In this document: piece by piece, positions 9,310 to 19,434 of the stretch
Numbering within the stretch: the first letter of the stretch is position 1
Layout of the letters: every line of letters starts with the position of its first letter
DNA from: Puccinellia tenuiflora
Taxonomy: Eukaryota; Streptophyta; Magnoliopsida; Poales; Poaceae
DNA length: 64,000 bases
Direction of reading: 5' to 3'
Assembly: GCA_012064385.1 (NCBI GenBank)
Contig: QRDG01000533.1
Coordinates: 1,061,322-1,125,321 of the forward strand
Notes under the pieces: model-generated
The model's input: the letters and a program-made list of their open reading frames with translations, nothing else
Told to the model about the DNA's origin: nothing
The model's database searches: none
Made by a program: the position numbers and the translations under genes

Positions 9310-11499
9310 CCTTGTCAAGTAGGTAGAGGCTTGTAAAAGATGTCATTTCTAGAAGGTTTCCTATTTTTTTATTTTTTCCAATTAGTTGTGGCTCACCGTA
9401 ACGCTAAACCAAGGCCGTAAACCCTAACCTAGACCTAAACCTAACCGTATCTCTGTTACAACAAAAAGCGCCGAAGATCTCTAAAGAAAGTACATATTTT
9501 GGATCTAAACATGATTTTTTTTAAAAAATTGCGAGCAAAATTAGTGGCACTCGTAGTTCAAATTGGACCAACTTCCACCGAAATCGGTATGGCTAGTATA
9601 AAATGTTAGAAATACCCTTGAATATTTTTTATTCAAACCTAGGGTGATATGTACTCATAAAGTGGCCTATTATTTTTGGTACCTTTGTATGTTCCTCTTT
9701 CGATGAGCCATTTTGTTAGCCACTTCACAAAAAAAGTGAGTTTCGACACTAAAAAATGAAAAATGGGGTTTTTATAAAAAATAAAACCCTAAACCCCTCA
9801 TTCAGCACTGTTATACATCGAAGATACACGAGTGTGTCAAATATGGCCTCGTTCCGAGAAACTATGCTTTGCTAAAGGTCATAGCCTAGCTCATTTCAGT
9901 CGAAAGTCATACATATTTGTACCTCGCAACTCATTTCTGAGAAGGGTTTTTGAGAAAAACTTCATAACCCATGTTTGTTATTTCTACTAGGTGGTAGGTC
10001 ACATAAAAGGACGCCACGTGAAGGTTTTCCATTTTTTTTGAAAAAATTGAATTAGTTATGCTTAACCCTACCCCGAACCGGTGGTCATAAACCCTAAATC
10101 TAAACCTAATCCTAACCATAACTATGATCCAGCAAGAACCACCAAATATCTCTAAAGAAAGTACATATTATGGATCTAAAAGTGATTTTTGCAAAAATTC
10201 ATTACCAAATTGTACGACGCTCGTAGTTCAAATCGGACCCACTTCCAGGGAAATCGGCAGGAACTTGTATAAAATGTTAGAAATACCTAAGAATGTCTTA
10301 TATTCAAACAAGGGTGATATGTACTCATTGAATGTTCTATTAGTTTTTGTACCATTCGATGTTCCTCTTTCGGTGAGCCGTTTTGGTAGCCGCTTCACTA
10401 AAAAAGCCAGTTTCAACACTAAAAAAATGAAAAATGTGGTTTTTATACGAAGAAAACACTAAACCCCTCATTCAACACGGTTATACATTCAAGATACACG
10501 AGTGTGTCAAATATGGCCTCATTCTGACAAACTATGCTATGTTAAAGGTCATACCCTAGCTCATTTCAATCGAAAGTCATACATCTTTGTACCTCGTAGC
10601 TCATTTTTGAGAAGGGCTATTGAGAAACACTTCCATAACCCATGTTTGTTATTTTTACTAGGTGGTAGGTCACATCATAGTATAAAAAACCGGACCGGCA
10701 AATGAACCAGTGAGGACCTCGGTTCACGGTTCACTGGTTGGACCGCCGGTTCAGCCGGTTCACTTGCTGGTTTTTAAAGTCACAACACAAAGCGAGTAAC
10801 ACATAATATAGTATGCGCGTAGGGTATTGACACAGGCGTTGGTTGTCCCATGTGGCTGGCGCATGTTGTTTCCCTCTGCAGGTAGCGCAAGGTCCCAGGT
10901 TCGAGTCTTGTCTCCCGCAAAATAATTTATTGGCACACGATTTCTTCCTCGGGTTGGACCGCCGGCCTTTTACGCCCGGTTTTTCCTGAAAACCGCCGGT
11001 CGGACCGGGGTTTAGCCGGTTTTAACCTATTCATGTGCACAGTCGGTCCAATGCGGTTAACAAACCAGTGGAGGCACCGGCTCTGGTTTTTTCTGGTTCA
11101 ACCGGCGGTCCGGTCCGGTTTTTTAAACTATGGGTCACATAAAAGGACGCCACGTGAAGGTTTTCCATTTTTTTTGATTTTTTTGAATTAGTTATGCCTA
11201 ACCCTACCCCCGAATCGGTGACAGTAAACCTAAATCTAAACCTAATCCTAAGCATAACTCCGATCCAGCAAAAACCACTAAATATCCCTAAAGAAAGTAC
11301 ATATTGTGGATCTAAAAGTGATTTTTGCAAAACAAAAAAAATCGACCAAACTATGCGACAATCGTAGTTCAAATCGGACCCACTTCCAGCAAAATCGACA
11401 AGAACTTGTATAAAATGTTATAAATACCTAAAAATGTTTTTATTCAAACCCAGGGTGATATGTACTCATAAAGTGCTCTATTATTTTTTGTACCTTTGG
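9310..11499. repeat. 671-bp satellite, about three tandem units
   Basis: Landmarks recur at constant spacing. CTAAAGAAAGTACATAT occurs at 9481, 10152 and 11288, giving 671 bp between the first two. The second interval is also 671 bp once the 465 bp of the hAT MITE and its extra target copy are removed. AGTGTGTCAAATATGGCCTC occurs at 9831 and 10501. Each unit has telomere-like AAACCCTAAA(T/C)CTAAACC words and a segment with GTACCTCG(C/T)A(A/G)CTCATTT. The first unit is the most diverged and the third is truncated. No coding content. Confidence 0.85.
10676..11132. mobile_element. hAT-type MITE in the satellite, TSD GGTCACAT
   Basis: The left end CATAGTATAAAAAACCGGACCG and the right end, reverse-complemented CATAGTTTAAAAAACCGGACCG, form the terminal inverted repeat (first 20 bases nearly identical). 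GGTCACAT flanks both sides (10668-10675 and 11133-11140), an exact 8-bp duplication. The previous satellite unit, near 9991-10006, shows the unoccupied site with one GGTCACAT followed by AAAAGG, which confirms both borders. It is 457 bp long and non-coding. The middle includes a GGTTCGAGTC word. Confidence 0.93.
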
Positions 11500-11936
11500 A
11501 GAGCTTCTCCGGTGACCAATAAGTAGCGGAGCCACCACCAAATGTCCCTCACGTTCGTGCACATCACGCGCGCACCCTAGTGCACGTCCCGCCTCTCTTC
11601 TCCTCTCGAATTGCTTGACAGGAGCGGCGAGCTCCATTGATGATGCCAGCATGAGGTCCTGCTCTCCTTTTCTTTTTTTCTGAAATTCTTCTCTAAAAAT
11701 ATTAAATCCTGACCTGTGGGTCCCCTTTCAGAAGTTTAAACATTGACTTGACATGTTGGGGGCTACTCGTCAGGAGTTAACAGTCAAACCATTGACTTGA
11801 CAGAAACGTCCACTTTTAGGCTTTGTGAGGGTTTCGGACAAGCGAGTGGGGAAAAGTGAGGAAAATTTAAGAGTGTGGGGATGACTGAGTAACACTAAGG
11901 AACCAGGGGCACAGAAATAGAAAACCCTTAATTTGT

Positions 11937-13894
11937 CAAGCTTAAAATTGTTGGCCCATACTTGCCTAAAAAAACTATTGGCCGGTACGGCAAGAGTATC
12001 TCGATCTATTGGCACCGTTCGAATCATCCTAAAGTCTTTTTGGGTATGCCGGGTAAAAAACGGTCTAGCAAGGACCTCTAATAATTGTTCGGATCATAAA
12101 AAACTAGCACCCTCGAACCATCCTCCAAACTTGGATGCTCATTGGGGTGTCGGACATAATTATTTTGGAGAATTGAATAGTAATTGATTTGATTATTGGT
12201 TATATGTTGAAACAAAAAATGTTGTGTGTGTAGTATGGGATAACTAAAAACTTGTTGGTCTTGTAGATACTGAACATTTATAAATTAATACTTTGCAATT
12301 GTTTTAAGACATTAATTAAATTAGTGGCTAAATATGTTGGTTAAATAAGTTGGAACTGATTAGTGAAGATGTGTTATTAAAACTTGGAATCGACATTTCT
12401 GCACTAAATACAACATAAGTTGAAACTGTTTGAGTATCTTGAATTTTGCTTGGCTGAAGCGGTTGTAAGCGTTAATGTGTTTGAAAGGATCGAGCAACGG
12501 GTTTGTCCCGCCAACCGTTCTCCTTGGGGTGTTTCTAATTAGTCCTAAACGGGATAAACTGCTAGACATTTACTATGCGATTGAGTTGTTAAGTTCTTGG
12601 TCTGATGCACTTCCACTATCAAATTTGCTAGCCTCTTTGGTATTATGCATTGCCCATTCTTACACTGAGGACTAGTGCATCTTTCGGTAGTACATTTAAA
12701 TTTTTTGTGAGAAATTTCGCTTGTTCTCCTACACGTAAGCCTAACATCTTCCTCAAAACAACCAATACCTACCTATCACGGTATTTGTATAGATGTTCCG
12801 AGATATATTGTTATGCAACTTATATTTTGTTTCACACGAGTTTATGTTGTACTTAATGTTTATTTTGCCATGCATGATCATAGATCTAGCAAGTTGTTTG
12901 GCTCAGCCACTTGTTTTATATTTTTTCATGTTACACTCGATCACTGTGAGTGACATTCATTTTTACTCATCATGTTAATGATTAGATGAGTTATGAGTAT
13001 TATAAGTGTAATGTTGTTCATACCTATGAGGAACAAAAAAAATAGCCAAAGCCCAATGAGAGAATATACAAAAGAGCCAGGAAGGTCAGAAAAAAGAGGG
13101 TCATTACTATCTTTTATTCCACATTTGTGCTTGTATTTAGCACCTATGCATTAGAGTTTTCATGTGCTTATTGTTTATACTAGATGGGGATTTTTACATT
13201 ATAGAACTTGGATTGCATAATTCAATGATGACCTTTCTCAAAATACTATAGGTCTTCATGAGCAAGCAACTTGGATGCACCACCACTAGTTCTCATTGGA
13301 GAGTTTTATACACTTATAGCTCTATTGCATCCGTTGCATGACAATCACTACTCCTATCATAGTTTCAATTATAAAAATTACTCTTGTCTAATAGTCACTT
13401 TTAACTGTTTGAGTGTTTCTTTCATTTTTCTTCCAGACCTCCATTACTGTTCTATTATTCATAACATCATGGTGCTAAGATCAAGGGTCACACTTAATAG
13501 TTGCGTTTATATCAAATAGTTGACGTGGGGACGATATGTTAAATTTCACTTGACTTGATCTCCACTTTGCCACAATCAGTTTTGCTTGATGTTTTGTAGA
13601 GAGATTGATACTTTTATTATTGAGACATAATTTATCTTTCTTCATTCTAAATCTTACATACGGTTTCTTGTCTCCAAAGCAATGATTCATGAAAGATTTT
13701 TACATGATGATCCATATTGTTTAGTTATTGTTTCCTTGATGTCCACTATAGACAGTTGCCTTGAATCATTTCATTCTCAGCTCATATGCTTTACATCACC
13801 TGATTAATACCGTGTTGGGTAGCATTCAACCTCAAAAAAAATTTTATTATAATTTACCTACTCGAGGACGGGCAGGAGTTAGCATTGGGGATGT
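11937..13894 (+). other. Decayed gypsy 3' non-coding region with polypurine tract
   Basis: No gene is recognisable in this AT-rich stretch. The last 200 bp carry the hallmarks of the 3' end of a grass Athila-like element: CTACTCGAGGACGGGCAGG followed by AGCATTGGGGATGT, a polypurine-tract-type sequence directly before an LTR start at about 13895. Upstream words such as CAGCTCATATGCTTTACATC fit the same 3' UTR type. The Mutator-like element probably inserted into this same host. Positions 11937-12500 show nothing I can assign. Confidence 0.5.
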
Positions 13895-14011
13895 TGATAC
13901 GTCTCAAATGTATCTATAATATTTTATTGTCTCATGCTACTTTTATACCATTGATACATGTTTCTACTATGGTCTTATATCATTTTACTGCACTAAGCTA
14001 TTAACTCAGTA
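13895..14011 (+). mobile_element. LTR start fragment (TGATACGTCTC...)
   Basis: TGATACGTCTCAAATGTATC follows the polypurine tract, the usual start of Athila-like LTRs in Triticeae-type genomes. About 117 bp align with the starts of the three LTRs at 15982, 32685 and 35605. The LTR is then interrupted by a hAT-like element. It resumes for about 20 bp (CCAAGTGCTA..TTCTTCTG, 14281-14303) before it is lost. Confidence 0.65.
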
Positions 14012-14019
14012 CCAAGTAG

Positions 14020-14280
14020 ACCTAGTCATGGGCAGCCCGGCCTGAACGGTCCGACACGGTCCGACTCAAAAATCTCGGAGCGGGCCGACGGGCTTGCACA
14101 TCAGGCCGGGTCGGGCCTTTATTACAGGCTTAGCGGTCAGCCCAGGCTCGGACTTGCAGGAAAACAAATATTTGGTTGTGGTTGGGGAGGGCCTAGTCGG
14201 GCTTTGATTGGGCCTGCTCGGGCCTGGGTTTTCTGTGTCGGGATTTTTAGGCTCGACCCGACATTTGGCCAGGCATAGTG
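14020..14280. mobile_element. hAT-like small element, 261 bp
   Basis: The sequence is rich in GGCCCG/GGGCCT words like the MITE at 4694. The right end GGCCAGGCATAGTG is roughly inverted relative to the left CCTAGTCATGGGC. The flanks CCAAGTAG (14012-14019) and CCAAGTGC (14281-14288) agree at six of eight positions. The host LTR resumes after it in register with intact LTR copies elsewhere, which supports an insertion. Both TIR and TSD are degraded, so assignment to hAT is tentative. Confidence 0.5.
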
Positions 14281-14299
14281 CCAAGTGCTAATATATTCT

Positions 14300-14596
14300 T
14301 CTGCACCAAAGGCAGCAACTACTTCTGCAGCTGCACCAAAGGCAGCATCTGCTTCTGCAGCTAGTAATGCGGGTGCACCTCTAAGAGCACCAGCATAAGC
14401 AGGGTCCGCTCCATGCTCTAGGCCTTTCTATGCACCAAGGAGTGCACATGCCTCTAGTTCTGATACTACTGAACCACCAAATCGAAGGGTCATCACTAGA
14501 ACAAGTAAAATAACATGTAGGATGCAGTGGTACCTAAATGCAGGGAAGGCAACCTCATATAAGAAGGGCCAACAAGAGAACAAGATTGGTACTTAA
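14300..14596 (+). pseudogene. C-terminal coding fragment, Ala/Ser/Thr-rich, one stop
   Basis: One frame of 99 codons runs to a TAA at 14594-14596 with a single internal stop near 14396. It begins with imperfect Ala-Pro-Lys repeats (SAPKAATTSAA, APKAASASAAS) and ends with a basic tail: PPNRRVITRTSK, then QWYLNAGKATSYKKG. The length and position suggest the last part of a larger protein whose 3' UTR follows. Low-complexity C-termini like this occur in plant transposase genes, but I cannot identify the family. Confidence 0.4.
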
Positions 14597-15030
14597 GAGA
14601 AAGCTCTAGTATGTGTTAAAGACAGTGTGTTTAAGAAAATGGTGCTACCTATAAGACTACGTGCTAAAACCAGGGTGTGGATTTATATTTTGATGTGCAA
14701 GACTATGTGTCTATGTGTTTTAAGACTAAGTGTGTAAGACAATGTTGCTATCTGTTTAAGACTGTGTGTTGTAGACAAGTCTGGTATGTCCTGTGAATTT
14801 ATTTCATGATTTTAGCATGATTTCTTAATGTGCTGTGAATTTTTGTGTGATTTTTACATGATTTATGGAAGAGTCAAGATTCTTGTATGCTTTTTGCATT
14901 AGTTTTGGAGGAATCATGAATTCTTTCATGATTTTTACATGTTTTTTGGAGGTGTCAATATTTTTAGCATGATTGTTGCATTATTTTAGGAGGAGTGATG
15001 ATTTTTTTACATGATTTTTTGCGTTATTTT
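14597..15030 (+). other. 3' UTR-like non-coding stretch
   Basis: This T/G-rich sequence follows the stop codon of the Ala/Ser-rich fragment. It contains repeated phrases such as AAGACTGTGTGT / AAGACTAAGTGTGT and TGATTTTTACATGATTTTT. Nothing codes here. It leads directly into the palindromic minisatellite. Confidence 0.4.
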
Positions 15031-15545
15031 AGGGTCAATAAGACCCGTCGAGGGTTCTTGACAACCCTAAATTGTCATTCTTAGACACTCATTTTGGGTG
15101 AGTGAGACCCGTTGAGGGGTGTCGACAAACCTAATGGTCATTCACAGACACTCATTTAGGGTCGTCGAGACCCGTCGACGGGTCTCGACAACCCTAAATG
15201 GTCATTCTTAGACACTCTTTTTGGGTCGTCGAGACCCGTCGACGGGTCTTGACCCTAAATTGTCATTCTCGCACACTCAATTAGGGTCATCGAGACCCAT
15301 CGACTGGTCTCAACAACCCTAAATGGTCATTCCCAGACACTCATTTAGGCTTGTCGAGACCCGTCGACGGGTCTTAAAAACCCTAAATGGTCATTCTTAG
15401 ACACTCATTTAGGGTCATCAAGCCCCGTCAACGGGTCTCGGCAACCCTAAATGGCCACTCTCATACACTCATTAATTTAGGGTCGTCGAGACTCGTTGAC
15501 AGGTCTCGAAAACCCTAAATTGTCATTCTCAGACACTCATTTTGG
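15031..15545. repeat. 64-bp minisatellite with palindromic core, about 8 units
   Basis: Eight units of about 58-70 bp follow the pattern GGGTCGTCGAGACCCG, TCGACGGGTCTCGACAACCC, TAAATGGTCATTCTCAGACA, CTCATTTA. In the best unit (around 15164-15189) the core GAGACCCGTCGACGGGTCTC is a perfect palindrome that extends further on each side. Other units carry one to three changes. Isolated diverged units recur at 32180-32220 and 35219-35260, at the starts of the duplicated blocks B and C. Confidence 0.9.
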
Positions 15546-15911
15546 GCCGCAACATAACTATTGAACCATTACACTCTTCGACATACATAGAAATATTACA
15601 CTCTGCAACATACATATAAACATTACATAAATTGAAATATTGCACAGTTGATGGTACAAGCTCATAAAATTCATACAATTTAGTAATAGCAAAGACAACT
15701 ACCACAAGATAAATCTCATCATGTTGTCATTTGAACTTACTAGGGAATTAAAACAACACCATTGTTCAAATTCATCAGTACTACAACACAACACATGTAC
15801 TAACATTCAAACTACCAATGACAGCGGTTAATTAACGAATTCATCATTATTACATGCACACACAAATCACTCATCACAGATTACCGTGATTCTTGTAAGG
15901 TTCTCTTTATT

Positions 15912-15986
15912 TCAATCACTAAATTCGAGCCGATCATATATCATATACTCAAGCCTTTTCTTTTCCCACTTTAGAGCCACCTCATA
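15912..15986 (-). pseudogene. C-terminal coding fragment on the minus strand
   Basis: The minus strand has an open frame of 24 codons ending in TGA, reading YEVALKWEKKRLEYM and then IYDRLEFSD. AT-rich 3'-UTR-like sequence follows it for about 360 bp (15912 down to 15546). The fragment recurs at the same place in unit B (just left of 32685) and unit C (just left of 35605). It starts exactly at the truncated LTR border, so the rest of the gene was lost there. I do not recognise the protein. Confidence 0.3.
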
Positions 15987-17566
15987 CGTGTCAAATGTAT
16001 CCATAATTTTTGATTGTTCCATGCTTGTTTCATACCATTGTTATATGTTTATATCATCTTTATTTATCATTTTAAGGCATTTTATTGGACTAACCTATTA
16101 ACAAGAAGCGCAGTGCTAGTTCCTGTTCTTCTGTTGTTTTGTATTTCAAAAAATTCTCTTCAGAAAAATCCTTGGAATTGGAAAAATTAACAGGAATTAT
16201 TTTTACAATGTAACGAAGACAGAGTCCGAAGGGCGACCAAAGAGGTGGCCCAGGGGGCAGGGCGACTCCCAACCGCGGGCTGGGTGGGGCTGAGGCCACG
16301 GTCAGGGCCCGCCCTAGCCCTGGTGCCCTTCCGGCTTCCTCGACCTCTCTTGACTCCTACAATTACCCCTCGACCTACAACCGAGGGGTCGGCCTTTATT
16401 TTCTACGAAACTTTCTCGAAACCGCCGCCATCTCAAACCCTAATTCGGGAGAGTTCTGAAGCTATTCTCGGCACCCTGTCGGAGGGGAGATTGATCCTGG
16501 AGGCCTCTTCATCGCCATGGCTGCCTCTGGAGTGATGTGTGTGTAGTTCCACCTTGGACTATGGGTCCATAACAGTAACTAGATGGTTGTCTCTCTCCCT
16601 TCTCCTTTCATGTTTATGATCTTGTGAGCTGCCTAACATGATCAAGATCGATGTATTGTAATGCAACATGTTGTGTTTGCTGGGATCCGATAAATTGTGA
16701 AGTTATGATCAAAAATTTCATGTCTCTTATATGTTTTATTTAATTTCTCGTATTACTCCGATGTTTGTGGATACTTTTGCCAAGTGATCACTTGTATCTC
16801 CAAGAGGGAGTATCTATACTAGATAGTAGGTTCATGCCTCCTCCATGCCTAGGCACAAGTGATAGAAGTGTCTAAAGACGAGGGTGTGATGTTGCTACTA
16901 AGGGAAAACAGCGGTGTTTATGTCTTCGTGATCATGAATATTGCTTACATCATTTACTTTGCTTAATGCGATTATCTGTTGCTTGCAACTTAATACTGAT
17001 GGGTGACATGCCGGATAGCGATCACTAAGTGAATTATTAATCATAGATGCAATTGTATTATGGTCTATATATGTTTGACGTGATTCCTGCATGAATAAAA
17101 CCATACACTTTTCTTATCATAATTAGTTTGTTATTCCGATTCTATCAATTCTCCAGCTGTAATTTGTTCGCCCATCATGTTTGCCTTTTATCTTCTGGAG
17201 AGACACCACTAGTGAACCTATGGCCCCCGGTCCATCTATTTACATTGATTACGACACCGTTTACTTTCTTTTCACCATCGCTTGCTCGCTGATCCGTTTT
17301 TATAAATTGTTCTTTTCCACTATAAGATTTAATCTCTTGTTTTTCAGCAGACCAAGAAGCTTGACAACCTTCCTGCCATTGGGGGAAAGTAATTTGGTTG
17401 ATTGTGTGCAGGTCTGCGCCTCCAAGCACCTTGTTGGAGACCTCCGGGTCCTACTAGTTTGATAACCTTGGTTCATTAACTAAGGGAAGACTTGTTGCTC
17501 GCTACATTCTACACCTTCTATTGGGATGATCACCGACGATACACACGTAAGCTATTGTAGCCATCA
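15982..17566 (+). mobile_element. Athila-like LTR, unit A (5' edge truncated)
   Basis: It starts TCATACGTGTCAAATGTATC (intact LTRs start TGATACG) and ends CCATCA before the primer site. The middle has GC-rich transcribed-leader-type sequence with AAACCCTAATTCGGGAG. A degenerate primer-binding site, TGGCGCTATTGCCGGAGA, lies at 17577-17594. The canonical form TGGCGCCGTTGCCGGGGA pairs with the 3' end of tRNA-Asp. Confidence 0.75.
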
Positions 17567-17766
17567 AGGAGTTTTCTGGCGCTATTGCCGGAGACTCTGG
17601 AGCTACAGGAAGTGGAGTCTCATAGTTCCAATATCTTTAGTTTGTTTTTGTCTTGCTTAATTACCTTTTGTTTATTCTTGTTTTGCTTGTTTTCTTTCTC
17701 TAAAAATAAAAAACAAACAAAATTTAGTGTAGTCTTTTATCATGTTTGTTAGTTTATTTTATTAGT

Positions 17767-18169
17767 ATGGGTGCGGCCGAGAACACTAAGTTCTGTGACT
17801 TCACTAGCGCTAATAATAATGATTTCATGCACACCAATTTCTCCACCTGCCACCAAGACAGAATCTTCTGAAATCAATCCTCCTTTTGCTGAATCTTGTA
17901 ATGAAAGAGCATTTTTCTGGTGCTAGTTCTTATGATTCCGCCTCTATTTTAAATAAATTTGTTGAGTTATGTGATATGCAAAAGTATAAAGAGGTAGAAA
18001 GTGACATAAAAAAACTGAAACTCTGCACATTCTCTTTGAGAGGGAGAGCTAAAGAATGGTTATTGTCTTGGCCTAGGAATAGCATTGATTCTTGCACTAA
18101 ATGCAAAGATGCTTTTATTGGAAAATATTATCCACATCATAAGATAATACAATTGAGAAGTAACATTAT
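17767..18169 (+). pseudogene. Decayed gag, unit A, 5' part (split by LINE)
   Basis: The ATG lies at 17767 after a leader of about 170 bp. Frame breaks follow within 100 bp, then a recognisable gag core: FVELCDMQKYKEVESDI, SLRGRAKEWLLSWPRN, CKDAFIGKYYPHHKIIQLRS. These match the gag of element 1 (residues about 60-130). The LINE has inserted exactly here. The remaining gag of the unit lies at 31833-32169. Confidence 0.75.
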
Positions 18170-18320
18170 TTTTTTTGGAAGCTGTACAGTGGGAAAGGCT
18201 CCCACTGCAATTTTTTCCATTTATTAAAGAAAACGAAAACATATGTACAGGAGAAATTACAGAAGTATTTACATCAAAAGCTTGAAAAAATCAAAATCAA
18301 AAAGGATCTTAGATTTGTGT

Positions 18321-19313
18321 TTACAGCCAATCTTTGAACTCTTGGAGATGTTTCTTCTTCATCCTATGAATAAGCAATGATAATTCCTGAAGATATATAG
18401 CTTTCCAGTTTGCAAAACTTGGTTCTTGGTCTTTGAAAATTTTATTGTTTCTGACAATCCAAATACCCCAACATGTCATGATCATGATATCCACTGAAAA
18501 GGGTAACTTGAGCTTGCTTTTGATGTCCAAAAAAGCCTCATGAACAGATAAATTTCTATCTCTTTGTGGACAGACAAAGTCCCAACATCTTTCAGCAAAG
18601 GGACAAACCCAGAACAGATGGATAAGAGTTTCTTCCTGTGCACATTGTAAAGTAGCACACATGTATGTCGGGATATGAAATTGCTTCCTTCCTAACAAAT
18701 TCCTTGTGTTCAGTCTGTCATGAAGTAATAGCCAGAAGAAAAACTTATGTTTGGATTGACATGATGAATTCCAAATCCAGGTGAAGTGGGGAATTGTGGG
18801 TTGAATGCCCACTAATACATTGTAAGCCTTTTTCAGGAAGAAATCAGCACTTCCCCAAATATAAGACCAGGAATCTTGTTCACCTCTCAGCATTTGATCT
18901 CTACTCTCCTAGCATAAAATTTGCAACTCTTGGAATTCATTGAAAGCTTGCTGAGACAAAGGCAAATGGAATAGGTCTTCAAGAGCTTCTTGATTAACAG
19001 CATTGTGGATAGTTGTGTCATATTTTTTAGCATAAGTCACCAAATGTGGCATCCTTTGACAGAGACATGAATTGTGCCAAAGATCAGTCCATAGCAAAAC
19101 TGATTTTCCATCTCCTATGTTACACTTAGCCAATCCTTTGTATAAATCCAACAGCTTAATGTGTGTCTTCCACCAAAAAGAACCTTCCAATTGTCCAGGG
19201 AGCGCTCCTTCAGTATAATAAGTATTCCAAATTAACTGAACCCAGGAAATGTGATGCCTGTTGAAAAATTTATGCAAGTTCTTTAACAACAGAGCTTTAC
19301 TTTGAATCCTCAA
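18321..19313 (-). pseudogene. LINE ORF2 C-terminus with zf-RVT domain
   Basis: Two frames follow each other. 19313-18909 reads LIWNTYYTEGALP, SFWWKTHIKLLDLYKG and IGDGKSVLLWTDLW. 18893-18321 is the zinc-binding region: SKHKFFFWLLLHDRLNTRNLL, a CATLQCAQEETLIHLFWVC Cys/His cluster, and MTCWGIWIVRNNKIF. A stop and a short gap separate them. The region follows RT in plant L1-type LINEs and ends about 150 bp before the A-tail. There is no RNase H domain after it. Confidence 0.8.
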
Positions 19314-19434
19314 ATTAAGAACTCCCAGCCCCCCTTGATTTTTTGTCCTACAGACTTTTTTCTAGGCAATAAGTGCAGAACCTTTCGATTGGACATCCAC
19401 AGTTTTTTTCCTGCCTCATGTAATTTTCCACTCG

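Larger units (their letters stand above)
8251..11927. mobile_element. Non-autonomous Mutator-like element with long TIRs
   Basis: The outer ends are inverted copies. The left starts GGGTTTTTTATTTCTATGCC and the right end reverse-complemented starts GGGTTTTCTATTTCTGTGCC. Similarity continues inward for roughly 260-300 bp (to about 8515 on the left and from about 11612 on the right), including the shared words TTTTCCCCACTC, GTCAAGTCAATGGTTTGAC and CATCATCAATGGAG. The flanks TTAATTTAT (8242-8250) and TTAATTTGT (11928-11936) form a 9-bp target duplication with one mismatch. Long TIRs plus a 9-bp TSD define Mutator-like elements. No transposase is present. The cargo is a GC-rich region, a 671-bp satellite array and a nested hAT MITE. 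Confidence 0.88.

Noticed and set aside
9410..9450. Telomere-like AAACCCTAA words (also near 10085 and 11220)
   Set aside because: They are single degenerate words at a fixed place in each 671-bp satellite unit, not telomeric arrays.
10898..10907. GGTTCGAGTC inside the hAT MITE as a tRNA or SINE B box
   Set aside because: No A box at the right distance and no foldable tRNA body. It is most likely chance or an old SINE trace.
13271..13519. 82-codon plus-strand frame as a small gene
   Set aside because: It is AT-rich with no recognisable domain and lies in the decayed 3' non-coding region of a gypsy element.
15031..15545. CRISPR-like array
   Set aside because: The whole 64-bp unit is repeated, with no unique spacers, in a plant nuclear setting with retrotransposons. 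It is a minisatellite.
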